64,000 nt of DNA. Source: Bugulina stolonifera. Its lineage: Eukaryota; Bryozoa; Gymnolaemata; Cheilostomatida; Bugulidae. The DNA is taken from NCBI GenBank assembly GCA_935421135.1, contig OW285193.1, positions 5,636,496-5,700,495 of the forward strand, written 5' to 3'. A model generated the notes under the pieces. That model made no database searches. It was given only the letters and a program-made list of their open reading frames with translations, and was not told the origin of the DNA. Position 1 is the stretch's first letter. Each line of letters starts with the position of its first letter. Shown here piece by piece: positions 37,295 to 50,400 of the stretch. The position numbers and the translations under genes are program-made.

Positions 37295-38283
37295 ATTGCT
37301 TAGCTGCATGCATGAATTCCAGCCAGTGGCTAGCGGTCATGGAAAATGTGTTGGGAAAGAATGGGTATCCATATTAAGAGCATATTGATTCTCATGCCCA
37401 ACTATTTTATAGCATCTGACAATCGCCTCCTGTCACCTGTCACGGAGCTACCAGCTTTGGGTATTAATGAATCATGTGTACATGCTAACAGGGAATAACA
37501 TTACTTTTGAGTAATTTCTTTTTTTTAGCCTCAATTCGTTCTTCTGTATTTTTTTTTAAATTCATAGAATGCGTTTTAGTGATATTTCTTGCTACCACAA
37601 ATTTTCATCCATATGTACTGGCACTAAATGATGTGGTCATTTTTCACCAGTAACCATGCACCACCTTCAATCCTATAGTGGCAGTATTAATAATACCAGT
37701 TATATAGATTAGAGTTAGTGCCTTGATTGTCAGCTCTTTCTGATTAGTTACTACATATAGTTGCTAGTTGGTTTGTCACTAGTTAGTCAGTTACTGGTTA
37801 GTTATCTTATTCATTTTCCATGCAGTAACAGTTAATTTAATCAACACATCCATCATTCCAATGGATCTGATAAGGTTAGTTGAGCACCTTTATCTACTGG
37901 GGGCAGCCATTGTAAGAGTGTCGGTGTAGTGCATTGCAGAGGTTCCTCATAGGCAGTCAGGTAAGCCACTTGAACTAGATCTATCATACTGTTGTGTCGT
38001 AATGAATGGATAAATCTAAGACCACATATCTAGCAGCACCATGCACACTACCATGCAAACTTCTATATTCAATCCAAAATGCAAAAAACAATGAGAATAT
38101 TTCAGAAATACAACCCTATGATGACTACTGCTAGTTTTAGCTCCAATCTCAAGCTTCCAAGCTCTTAACCACTAGGCTATTACTGGTTTAAACCGTCTGA
38201 ACCACTCTGTTACTACAATATTTTGATAATTTTATCAATATGTATAGACACTTGATCACATAATCTGCCCTGCTCTCTAAAAG
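37295..38283. other. Upstream region of the SDR gene
   Basis: No gene seen. A decayed tRNA-like sequence lies at about 38125-38190 on the minus strand (TAGCCTAGTGGTTAAGAGCT). Confidence 0.35.
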
Positions 38284-41200
38284 ATGTCTGCTCCATCTCT
38301 GGTGGGAAAAGTTGTCCTAATAACAGGTAAATAATTTCAGCACTGTTTAAGTTTTTTTCTCTAACTCTTACACCCTCATTTCCATGCATGTAAATGCAAG
38401 ACGTACAAAATAATGTATATGCAGTATCATTCTTCGTTGCCATGAGCATGTGTGTATGATGTACATGTATAGATAATGACTAGTTAGGTTTCCGTATACA
38501 TTCACATGGATACTGTGCACATCACTGGAGAAAATTTCCAAGCATGCGTGTCCATGTATATGTATGTTAGACACATCACCGTAGTACAAGTACAGTGCCA
38601 AGTACGTATATGTGCGACATAATATGTGTTATTATAGTACATAACATGCAAGTACACGCATACGTACTGGTGTATCCATTAACTACATTGTATATTTCCA
38701 TGTAGGTGCCGGCTCAGGGATAGGAAGAGCCACAGCTATTCATTTTGCATCTCTGGGATCTAGACTGGCTTTGAATGATAAAGATGAAATAGGTCTTGAG
38801 GTATTTATAATATACGAAATAAAAACCAAACTATTTGGGAATATGTGTATATAATTTTGTATAATTTAGTCTACTGCCAATGATTGCAGACAAATCCACT
38901 CAAGAATTTTCAAAAAGTTAAATCTCAATGTCAGTTGCCGTCACCTTGCCTTATAAATTGGAAGTGTGTCATAGAGGTTGAAATATATTCACCAACATTT
39001 GTAATATACACTGTACGCTCCATCCTTCACACCATATAAACACATCGTAATATCTGTAGTATTGTGTGCGCTCGTAAATAAGGGTAAGTACATGTATAAC
39101 CATCTAGCTAAACTGTGACTATACTATGCACAAGTGTAATTATTAGGTTTGCCTTTCCCAAGCTAGACAGTGGTAGTATGCAGTGAAACCAAGAGACACA
39201 ACTTCTGTTCAGCAATGTAATGACCTTTAGTGAGGAGTCATGCCTGAAAAGGTCTACAGTATTGATATTTCACCACCAAGATAATTTAGCCCAGAACTAC
39301 CTAATTAACGATAGCAATATCTCACCAGTTTTAGGGTACAGTTAGAGTTATCCTCTCTTTAGTCAGGGAAGGCTCATATTAGAGTATCATATTTAGGATT
39401 GGATAAATAGCAATTAATGTTATAAACCAATGGCCATGTATTATATGACTACCATTGGCAGTTCAAGGCTGCCAAATTTGTAGCACAACTTAAGTCAAAT
39501 TGCAAGCAAAATAATTTAAAATATATCACATTTATTTTAGTGAGAGTAGAAATATAACCTTGGAAGCAATGCTTGTTGCCAGTTCTTTTATTCTAAGTTT
39601 TAAGTTTTATAGAGTTGTAGATAATTCCGTCCTAATTTTAGGAGACAGTAAGTAAATGTGACGGAGCTGGTGATGTCATCAGTGTAGTTGGAGATGTGAC
39701 TGTAGAACCTGACGTTGTGAAGATTATAGAGAGAACAATAGAGCATTACAAACAGTTGAATGTGTTGGTAAGGAGCTCAGACCATGATTTTCAAGATTTC
39801 TCTAAACAAAACAGCAGCTGCGACAGCATGTTACAAATTTATCATCAGTTCGACTTAGGCACTCATGAGAAATACACTGATGAGTCATCAGTCACTAGTC
39901 ATCCTTGATGTCTAATGCTAAATAGTACAATGTACCTGTGGTTGGTTTCCCTAGATTACCCGACTTCTCCTCATACTAATATGTCTACTAACATGATTGG
40001 TGTATACATACATCTAGGCCTGCACCGGTGTTGCCTCCCCACTGATATTCGGTTTTTGGGGTGGTGGTAATCAAACACCGGTTGACACCGGTTCTCTTGT
40101 GCCTGGTCTCATTCGGTGTCAACCGATGCCAAATTTGGATCGATATACCGAACCGCACCGGACCTCTTGATCCTGGTCTCAAGCGGTGTTAGACGGTGTC
40201 AACTTTAGTTTGATATACCGGATCGAACCGGTCCAGGAGCTAGTTTGCCTAATAGAGTTGTCCCATCATGATCGTTCGATACAAGGGAACAAAAATCCTT
40301 AACACTTTCTTGCAACATGAGTTCATGCCAATCATTGTTTATTTTATTTTCAGATATGGCAGGCAGACAGGGCTTCATTAAAACATGGTATATGTGTATT
40401 ATTTTTATTTAAGTGGCTATTGGGTTAATGAAAGTAATCAGTGCTTACTCCTACTCCAAGATTTTGGATTTGCCCATTTAGTCCAGCAAGTCTTAAGTTG
40501 CATTGGGACTTACTTCACCTATTTTATATAATTTTAATAAATATATTAAATATAAAAACATGAGGCTGGACACACACCCAACCGACTACATATAATTTAT
40601 TAGATTTATTACTGATTGTGACCAAATTACAGAAGAAAAACAGCAACATTGTTTCCACCACACTCGTATCATTGACACAAAAAGATAACAAATTAAAAAT
40701 TACATGGGCTAACTTCATATCACAAGAGAAAGAAGAAACGCTAGCATAGTTGCATATGATGTAATGATAATGTAGGAAATCTTTCTTGCAAGCTTTCTTG
40801 ATAGATTGCTGATTTGGTGTAATTCAGTGTGTCCACCGATTGAATCTAGCAGATTTGTCTTCAGATTGGATATTACGATGGCTCAGTCCGATGAATTCTA
40901 CCTACAAAATATTGATTGAACATTAGTATTAGCTTATTTTAAGTAAGTAAAGAGCTGGTGCTTACCAAAAGCATAAACACAATGATTTTAAATTAAAAAA
41001 ACCATAATTAATAATGATTAACTATTATAAGCACTGTAGCTATTCTTAGTTACAAGCGATTATAATCAAATTTAAACATTAGTAGTAGATTAATTATAAT
41101 ATAATCATTAATCCAATGGTATGTTTAAATTTAATTATATTATTTATTATAATCCATTATATTCGATCGTATACTACTATTCTATTTCAGCACACTATTC

Positions 41201-43390
41201 GTGAACAAAGCAATCATATGCAAACGATAGAATATAATATACGCAGAATCTGCTAAGTTACGTAATTATGAATCAATTTATTATAATTTAGTAATAATTA
41301 TTACCTCCACAACATTGATAATCAATCACAGCCACGATGGCAGTTAATGTGGAAACGGATAAGCGAAGGTATGCAACCTAGTTTGAAGTGAGGTAAACAA
41401 AAACACATGATATTAGACCGCATGAATATTGAATGACTACTGGCATAGCGATCCGGTTCGATAACATCGAACTATACCGAACCATCGATATATTGTTTGG
41501 GCACGGTGCCGGTACGATTCGGTGCATAAAAAATTTGCCGATGTGTAACACCGAGGGTTCACACACCGTTTACATCGTTTGAAACCGAAACACCGTGCAG
41601 GCCTACGTACATCCTATGCTGCAACAAATTCCATTGATCATGTTATAAAAATTTATAACCATACTTCACAAACAGCATTATTGCTGCCTTTTGTTTCCCA
41701 ATATTTAAGTCCGATATTACCTTGTGTAATAAACATGTAGGTAAATAACGCTGGGATGTTCGACACCGGGTCAATAGAGGAGGCGCCATTGACGCAGTTT
41801 GACCAAATGATGCGTACTAATGTAAGAAATGTTTACCATCTGACTATGCTGGCTGTGCCCCATCTTATTGCTACTAAAGGAGCCATTGTTAATCTTGCCA
41901 GCTTGTTTGGAATGAGACCGGTCAGTTCTTTAATATAGTAAAAATTATCTTGTTTGAAATACATACCTCTCGTTTCTAAGTAGGGGTTGGTACTTGAATA
42001 TAAACTTCAAGCTATCTGGCATTGTGAGGAAACAACCTTTATCTTAGATCAATGGAATCAGTTTATTTCATTTTTACAGGAACTTTGGATTACGTGACCT
42101 ATATATTATGTGACCTATATATCACATGACCTATATATTACATGACCTATATATTACATGACCTACATGTTACATAACCTATATATTACGTGACCTATAT
42201 ATTATGTGACTTATATATTGCGTGACCTATATATTATGTGACGTATATATTACAACACCTATATATTACGTGACTTACATATTGCCTGACCTATATATTA
42301 CGTGACTTATATATTGCCTGACCTATATATTATGTGACACATCTATTATGTGACCTATATACAATGCATTAATTGGTCTATATTTCTACTCGATTTGCTG
42401 CACTGGGTCAAAGGAAGCAATTTTACCCAAATAAAACTTAAATAATATTCAAAATTGCTCGGAATTCCACACGTTATCCTAATGCAAATATAAAGGCTTA
42501 CCTACTCCTAGTAAATACGAACAAATTCCAATGATGCTAACACATTTGTTTCAGATGCACTTTTGACTTGTTCCTCAAATTGTTGTCTAATAATTCCTTT
42601 TAGACATATTCAGCCTTGACCTATGCCATGTCTAAAGCAGCTGTAGACCAGTTCACTAGATGTGTAGCCTTAGATCTGGCATCAAAGCAAGTCAGAGTAA
42701 ACAGTGTGAAGTAAGTACTCACTTGTTAACTAGATGCAATTAGACCAAAGCAGTATCACGAATATATTATATACTAGATCTTACCTTGTTGCCTCATCAA
42801 TTATCATTCAGTGTGTTAGTACTAACAATTACTGGCCGTCTCACTGAAATCTACCTGTTGTTATACCACAGCGTAATTACTCATTTATACACACTATTTT
42901 AGCCCTGGCATAGTACCTACTAAAATGGTTCATGAACACTTCACAGATGAGGTGAGTTGCTCTAATGAGCTTTACTGGTGAATTATCAATCGCTACCCGG
43001 TTTATTAGAGCAACTAAAACAGCAGCACATCACTGTACAACTAAGGTGCTAGTAAATTATTAGATTTAGATAGAAAGTTGTAATTCTCAAGTAAAGTTTT
43101 TATTTTTATAAATGCCTATTGGTCGTGTGCAGTTATCCGAATGCAGTGAACTCAAAATCTGGAATTCAGTTTATAATCAATATTTGTGTAGGCCAACCCA
43201 TTGTATGTAAACCGCGCTTCTTCTATTTTAGATGCTGGAGCATATGAGATCTATCTACCCATCGGGCAGGATAGGCAGACCAGAGGATGTAGCTAAAGCT
43301 ATAGCTTTCCTTGCTAGCAGCGATTCCAGTTTCACCACTGGGATGCAGTTACCAATAGATGGTGGTTTCAACCTAGCATGCCCTCGATAA
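38284..43390 (+). CDS. Classical short-chain dehydrogenase/reductase, 252 aa
   Basis: Seven exons with matching phases: 38284-38326, 38706-38800, 39642-39767, 41741-41920, 42604-42710, 42903-42951 and 43232-43390 (stop TAA). The 759-nt CDS gives 252 aa, the usual size of classical SDRs. The cofactor motif TGAGSGIG is split by intron 1. NNAG opens exon 4. The catalytic triad is ASLFG (Ser), then YAMSK (Tyr and Lys) in exon 5; PG and then GRIGRPEDVAKAIAFLAS and DGG close the fold. It should oxidise or reduce a small alcohol or ketone using NAD(P); the C-terminal half resembles FabG-like enzymes. The substrate cannot be read from sequence. Intron 3 carries a hAT-like element and intron 4 a minisatellite. 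Confidence 0.95.
40015..41605. mobile_element. hAT-like element, non-autonomous, in SDR intron 3
   Basis: Ends TAGGCCTGCACCGGTGTT and TAGGCCTGCACGGTGTTTC (right end reversed) are inverted. The flanks CATACATC (40007-40014) and CGTACATC (41606-41613) agree at 7 of 8 bases. The sub-terminal regions repeat ACACCGGTT-like and GATATACCG-like words; the middle is very AT-rich. A TA duplication with GGCC ends would be the alternative reading. Confidence 0.7.
42090..42366. repeat. Minisatellite, 16-18 bp unit, in SDR intron 4
   Basis: About 16 units of ACCTATATATTACGTG with small variations. Confidence 0.92.
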
Positions 43391-44406
43391 TTAACACCAT
43401 TCGAGCAAACAGCACATTCATAGCTGATCCACTTCATCAAAATTTAACTGAATGGGTATCCTATTTATTATAACAATTTTATTAATAATTAATATTTACG
43501 GTTTCATTATTGTCGACTTTTGTACTTCAAATTACAAATCCATGTTAGCCTCTTCAGTTGAAAGCAATGTGTGCTAATTTTGACCTTTGACCTGTATCAC
43601 ACTACATTGTATCTCAGTCTGTATGGCATGATGAGATGTGTAAAAATGCGTCTATTACCACAAACTCAATGTGTATCTCCTCTGTACTGCAGTGTAATTG
43701 TGTATGACAGCGTAGAAATGACGCTTGGAAGACATGTTGACTGTAGGATCCCCAAACTATGGATATACGATTCTCAAATTAACAACAAGTTGTAAAAGTT
43801 ACCAACCACCATTTGTGAAGCATTTGTACGCTCTATTGATATAACACAATCATGTTATGTTTACCAGCGTTTAATGTTTTTGATTTACCGCCTCCCATCA
43901 GAGTGCAATTTAATCATGGCATTCTATTATGTTGCATTAGACATACCTCTATCAGCAATGTACCATCAAACCTTAGTGAAATGTGTCATGGAACACGTTT
44001 GGTGTGCAAATAAGTCTTTGAATAACAGAGCAAGTAGAATATTTGCATCGATGTAGTGTATTTTCAGTTCACTTCTGGCACTGTTAAATGTGGTGTTATA
44101 TTATATAGAATTATATATGTATGTATAATGTTGTATTATTGGTGGTGTAGGCTACTAATAGAATCCGTAATCGCTACGTCATGTTAGAATGGCCTTGCTT
44201 ACATTTGAGTAGAAGTCATAATGCTAGTGACAAAAGCTCTCACATTATGTGAGAACGTTGTGCTATATTTATACTGCCAGAAATTTATTTGCATAACTCC
44301 AGGCATTGTTTCCAACTCCTAACCCTACGTCATGTCACAATCAAAAAACTGACAAATTAAGGACAATGAAAGTTTTGATGTAGCACCAAGTTCAGCAACT
44401 TCAAAA
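43391..44406. other. Intergenic region between SDR and anoctamin genes
   Basis: It holds the SDR 3' untranslated region and the anoctamin promoter. Open frames at 43571-43795 and 43874-44056 have no splice support or domain similarity. No clear TATA box. Confidence 0.4.
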
Positions 44407-47400
44407 ATGTATTCTCAGGATGCGAAAATGCCAAAACGCACTTCTAGCGCCCAGCCAACAGCTCTTGCCCTGACAGGCGTAAGTCAATCCTTACGGTTTA
44501 ACTTTTGTACTGTTGTACTTGTAATTTCCATGCTACTCTTTGGTAATGTGTCACAAATAATATATGGTGTGTATTACGTTGGTCAGAGCAATTCCTAAGT
44601 TTATTTAAGTATTAAACTTCAGAGCCACTTAGGTTTCTAGCATGCAAGGTATAACACTAGACACAATTAAGGCAGAAATGATAATTATTATGACTGTGTG
44701 TAAGCACTAATGCTAGAAACAAGTTGAATTTATAGTGGAAACATTGACTTATAACCTCATAGACATGTAGCTTGATGATGCTGTGGTATGATAATACTAA
44801 ACTGATCAGTTTTCTCCATATTATAATACAACCAGGTTGAATCGAGTAAGCATCAATCAAAGGAAGTGCCAAACCGAAAACTCGTACGTCAGCAGCAAAT
44901 GAAGATTGTGGTAAGGGAATCACAGATTAAACTTGAAATATAGATGCACATGTAGGTGTGAACGTAGGTGAAGAAATGGGTGTAGGGACGGGTGTAGGGG
45001 CTGGTGTAGGGGCGGGTGTAGGTGCGAGTGTAGAGGGGGTGTAGGGGCGGGTGTAGAGGGGGGTGTAGGAGCAGGTGTAGGGGCGGGTGTAGGGGCGGGT
45101 GTAGGGGCGGGGCGGGTGTAGGAGGAGTGTAAAAGTGGGCATAGGTGAGGTGTTGGTGTAACCCTATGTAATGTGTGTTGAGTCATTGACAGCATAATTG
45201 CTTACCATTATTAATATGCATGTAGATACATGTAGTACAAGATTAGATTCACTACGCTTACTATAAAGTCACGCTATGACTAAACTATGTATGTCAGGCG
45301 GCATACAAATACTACCAACATTATTATAGAAAGATCTGTTGGAGCATTCTGTTCCTGTTCGAGACGATCTCTTCTCAGGCTTCTCTCAGCAGGAAGAGCT
45401 TCTCCGGCTGCAAAATACGGAGTACAAAGGACTCTTCTTTGACGACGGCAAAAGACGAATTGGTAACAAACTATACACTCATATAGATTACTACTTGGCA
45501 CATAGTGCGACAATAAAGCCATGTAGTTTTGCAGTACATTTTAAAATGAGACATTCATCGTCTATAAATATAAAATCTATGTTGCATTATGCATTCAAGT
45601 TTGTTGGCCATGTCTTTGCATGAAGCATGGAGTAACTATCGATAGTTTAAGCCAAATTTTAAATCATTGGTTGGATATTAATAGAAACGGTCTGCTTACC
45701 TATGCAGACTTATCACTAAAACTGAAACCAGTTTCTCACGTGACACGAAGATTAAAAATATTCACTGAGGAATTGCTTGCTAAACTTCGTGGTCATTTAA
45801 AACTGCTTCATTCTTTTATTATTCTTTCTACAGATTTTGTTCTGGTTTATGAGGAAAAGGCAGACACCAAGGTAGATGAGGAGCACGAGAAGAAAAGAAG
45901 GAAATTCCTGATGGCGTTACTCCGGGCAGGTGTGGATATTGAGAGGGTAAGCAAAGTACACTCATGCAACTGTTAACAATGTTATCAAGTACATGTATAA
46001 CACCAGAGAGTTATTTCTTCTTTAGAGTAGGTACTTTGTGATATTTTTATTTAATTGATGCAATGTATTAGATAGGCGGTGACTATCTCGATTATGGTAA
46101 TGTATGTAAGCTAATAGCCTTTAAACCATACATGACACAAAAGCAACGTACTGACCTGACAATCTCATGCTAATGCTGATGCTAGAGACAAAACCAATCA
46201 TGTAGCAGCATTATTTTAGTTAATAATGCCTTAAATATACAATGTCACAACTGGGACTTATACTTTGCTGTTTGGGCCAATCATGACTTTGATATTAAGG
46301 GCATGCTACACGGACGCAAAATTTATGCGAATCGCACAAATTTTGCGTTTTGCGATTACTGATGTTGAAATTTTGCGAAATCGCATGTTTATTGCATGTT
46401 ATAAATTTTTAACGTTAAAAAATGCGAATCGAGTGTTGATTGGCTACGGCTAAGTTAAGAAGCTTTGACAAGGTGCTAGCAGTTGAGTTTAGCTTTTGGG
46501 ATAATAAAATAAAACCAATAAATAAATTAAAATCAATTTAATATTTAATTTAAATTTGTGCTATATTCTACTGACCGTGGATGAAAGCTGTATATAGCTA
46601 TGTGTTTAAATTAATCCAACAAAAGACCAGCACTGTGGGAGAAGTTCAATCCTTTTTATAAACACGAGGGGAATAAAAATAAATCAACAGTCAAGTTACC
46701 ATGTGCATCCTAAACCATAAATTCAAGTCAAGCCTCTCAGGTGCTCGCTACGTATAGGTAACATTTAGTTGAACTTAGTTTTCACCGAGCAGAAAGATTT
46801 CAACCTACGTGTACCGATATATTGCTAACATAGTGGAGGTTTTAATTTAAGCTACGATATGAAGGGGCTAATCCTAAAGAGATTGAATGTAAATGTATCA
46901 CAACCCCTAATTATCATTTTGTGGGTCCACGAGCTACATTAATTCCTTAGATTTATCTACTCTTGCCTTTAGTTGAATTAATGAGTAGACAACTTCTTTG
47001 TTTATGATAAAAACACAACTTCTGTGTAGCACCTAACAACGTTTTCCGTATTTTAAACTTGCGATATTCGCAGAAGTTGTGCGTCCATGTAGCATACCCT
47101 TTATTCAGTCGAGCTTAGACTAAGTGACATCAGTTTATTGAAAACATTTTTATTAGGTTCCAATAACCCGGTCTCCACACAGTGTAAACAAAATAGCACT
47201 ATGTACATGTATTTTATATCGTACGACGTTACATTTCACAGTACCAGTTTTAGCTAATGTAGCGTAGATGTACCTGTATATACATTGTACATGAAATTAC
47301 TAAATTGCCGTGAATTGGTGCATTATTATACTTATGTGACACGTTCACATGAGCTGATATTGCAGGCGTTTCAACTCACTCAGGGCTCACTTATAAACTA

Positions 47401-50400
47401 TATAAAGCTACATTTACCTTTCCCTATGCTCTGCGCCTACGCTGAGGATATGAACTTTACAGTTCCTCTGCAGGTAAGTGATCAGTTAGCAGATGCAGTT
47501 CCTCTGCAGGTAAGTGATCAGTTAGCAGATGCAGTTCCTCTGCAGGTAAGTGATCAGTTAGCAGAAGGTCTAGACAGATACAATACAGGGTGTTCCTGGT
47601 ATTCTGTTTTGGGTAAAGTGCAATTTGACCAACAATTCCATGACAAACCATCAGTTAGACTTCGCTGTGCAACATGGTTTCTGTTGAGATGCAAGTGTGT
47701 CAATCAATAAAACATAGGTTAAGCCAAAATCACAGGCCATATTAGAGATTTTGCTAAACGTACAATATCACTTACTTTGTTCGTGTTGTGAAATTTACTG
47801 TGTGCAATTAACAATATATTCCAGTGTTAAGGAAAGTGTACCACACACAATTTTGTGCTCAGTGCTGACTGGGTAGAGAATGTGGTTCAGTGTAGCATAT
47901 TCAAGTCTGCTGCTGTGCAGTAATCCTAAATTGAATTTTATTGTATGCAGGAAAGTGACATTGGCAAAGGTTGGTAAGCTATTCTTAGTCATTCACATAC
48001 CTCCCTTGCTTGTTCAAATCTTTAGCTGTTACACAGCTGCTTTCCTTACTCAGTCTCTCTACAGACCGACCGATATGCTAATTACTGCATTTGATGTGCT
48101 GATTACTTTATTGAACTTTGCAACCCAAGCAAAGAAATCCCAAGATGTTTTCCTATGCAAAGAACTAGAGGCTGGCTCCCCAGAACCATAAATGTTTCAA
48201 AACCATCAAATCTTTCATCATAGCAGTTTCTGGTGCCAAAATTACCTTAACAATCTGAACAATCTTAGCGCGGGGGTGATGTGAACACCCTATACCAGTA
48301 GATCCCATCTAGCCATACTAAGAATTCCTGAGACCAAGCGAGGAGATTGCTAACTGCATAATTAGTACAACCGATCAGCCATTTCTGCTTCCCGCAGTGC
48401 TATGTAGTCACGACCACTCGTTGTCATTGTGGTAATCACTGTCAAAACATTCTGATGACAGCGATTTACAGGTTTCCTTATTGCTGTTATCAGTTGTGGA
48501 CACCAGCAGCGCGTAGAATCTGTCTAAATCTGAGCGCATGCCAACATAGAGCATTCACACAACAGACAATAACTGCAGACAAATGTTGAAAATATAAACT
48601 TCTTGCAAATTATAAGACTAAAATCTGCTATTATAAGCAAATATTTCAAGTTATACACTAATATAATGCTTCAAAATTTTAACTACATGTTGTACATGTA
48701 TGGACACATATTACATAGAGCAAGCTATGATGTCAGGCAGTCCATAAGTAGATCTAATAGATAAACAAATCTGCTGCCAACAAGTATCTGCTGGGACAAT
48801 CTGCAATGATGTGGAAGTGATTTCTGAAGCTGTTTTCTATTGCTATAGGAATTTTTGTGTTTTAGAGAACAAAGCCAAGTCCTGGGTGAGTAACGTGTAC
48901 GGTTGCTTGAAGATGGGCAACCCCCACTTACAGAAAGTACCGAACCTTCCCAAGAAATACTTCAACTGCAAATTCAAAACAGAAAAGCTGAACAAGTAAG
49001 ACAAATTGAAGTGGTACTTGAGTTTATGTTTTTTTGTTTCATTCAAACTTGCATATGATTTTATAATATAAAGTTTAACTTATTAAACTTCACTAGGTTA
49101 GAGTTGCCAACTTTGAGCCTTTTAAGAAGAAGGTATCATTTGGGTATTATTTGGTAAAATTACTTACTCTGACCTAGTGTAGTCAAGGTAGTCAAAGTCA
49201 AAGTTGAGGATTTAGTCACCAAAGCTCATATCATTCTGAATGAGCATGAAAGTTGACTCAGATGGCACAAGAAAACATAGTTGTCAGTACCTCTTTAAAG
49301 TGGTTTAAAGCGCATAGGTACATGTATAATACAACTAAGAATTTAACTATGATGTGATTGGTATCTACTGGTAATATACTTGTAGAGAGACATATTTGAT
49401 TAGTGTCATCCGTTTAAATTTGAAATCGGAGACCTCGTAATCATCAATCATAGGATCATCCAATCAGAGTTACTTTTTGACTCACTTGTTGATGTTTACT
49501 ACGATTCACGTAGTCCTCGCCATATCCTGTGTTGATTTATTGCTGCGGGGAAATCAGGTTGCTAAAAACTTATATAATTTATTCTATCAAAAGACACACA
49601 ATGTGAGTCTTTTCTCACAGTTAGCAGCTTTTATAATATTATCTGCAAACTTATAACAGGTTTTATGGAGGTGATTTAGAAGACAGAGAGCAAACTTTCT
49701 TTGCTCCAACTCAGAGGTCAGCAGCCGTATCACTCATCTTGAACACAATATCTTACGGAAGACGAAGTAAGGGAGAGGTTGGTGTTGATTCGCTCATTGA
49801 AGATCGTATATTCACTGCTGCATACCCACTTCATGATGTAAGTGCCAGCTTATGAATGTATAGAGAGATAACTGCTGTAAGGTAACATAGGCACAAAATG
49901 AAAAAAAACATCATGCGTGCCCACTGCGACATGTAAAAGTTACATGTAGGTGGTATGAAATCCGCTCAGAGTTTGTTTAAAGTCCTACTGAAATCATGCC
50001 TTTTTATATAGCAATTATATTATATAGGTTATTATCTTCCCATATATGCAACAAAAATTCATATAACATAATCAGTTTGCCTGTTGTCTGCAAATGGAAA
50101 ACACTGCAATCTCTCATTCTGGCATATTTAATTACAAAGAATGTAAACTTTTTTTACTCTGTAACTGTGGAAACAAAATGAAATGAGTTATTTTAGAGCC
50201 TTGCTTTACTCTGATTGGTTTATTAGGTCAATTTGTAAAAATATTAAAAACAAATTCGGCAACACAGTAATTAGACTAACTGGTAAAGATTGTTTGTGTG
50301 TTCATACATATTTTTGACCAAGGCACTCATGTTCGAATCTCGTTTGCATGTGCCCTGTCATAGGAAGAGTATAGCAACAACTATCAGACTGAGCTTAGAT

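Noticed and set aside
44920..45195. Proline-rich open frames on the minus strand
   Set aside because: Antisense of the G-rich intron repeat; no conserved sequence outside the repeat.
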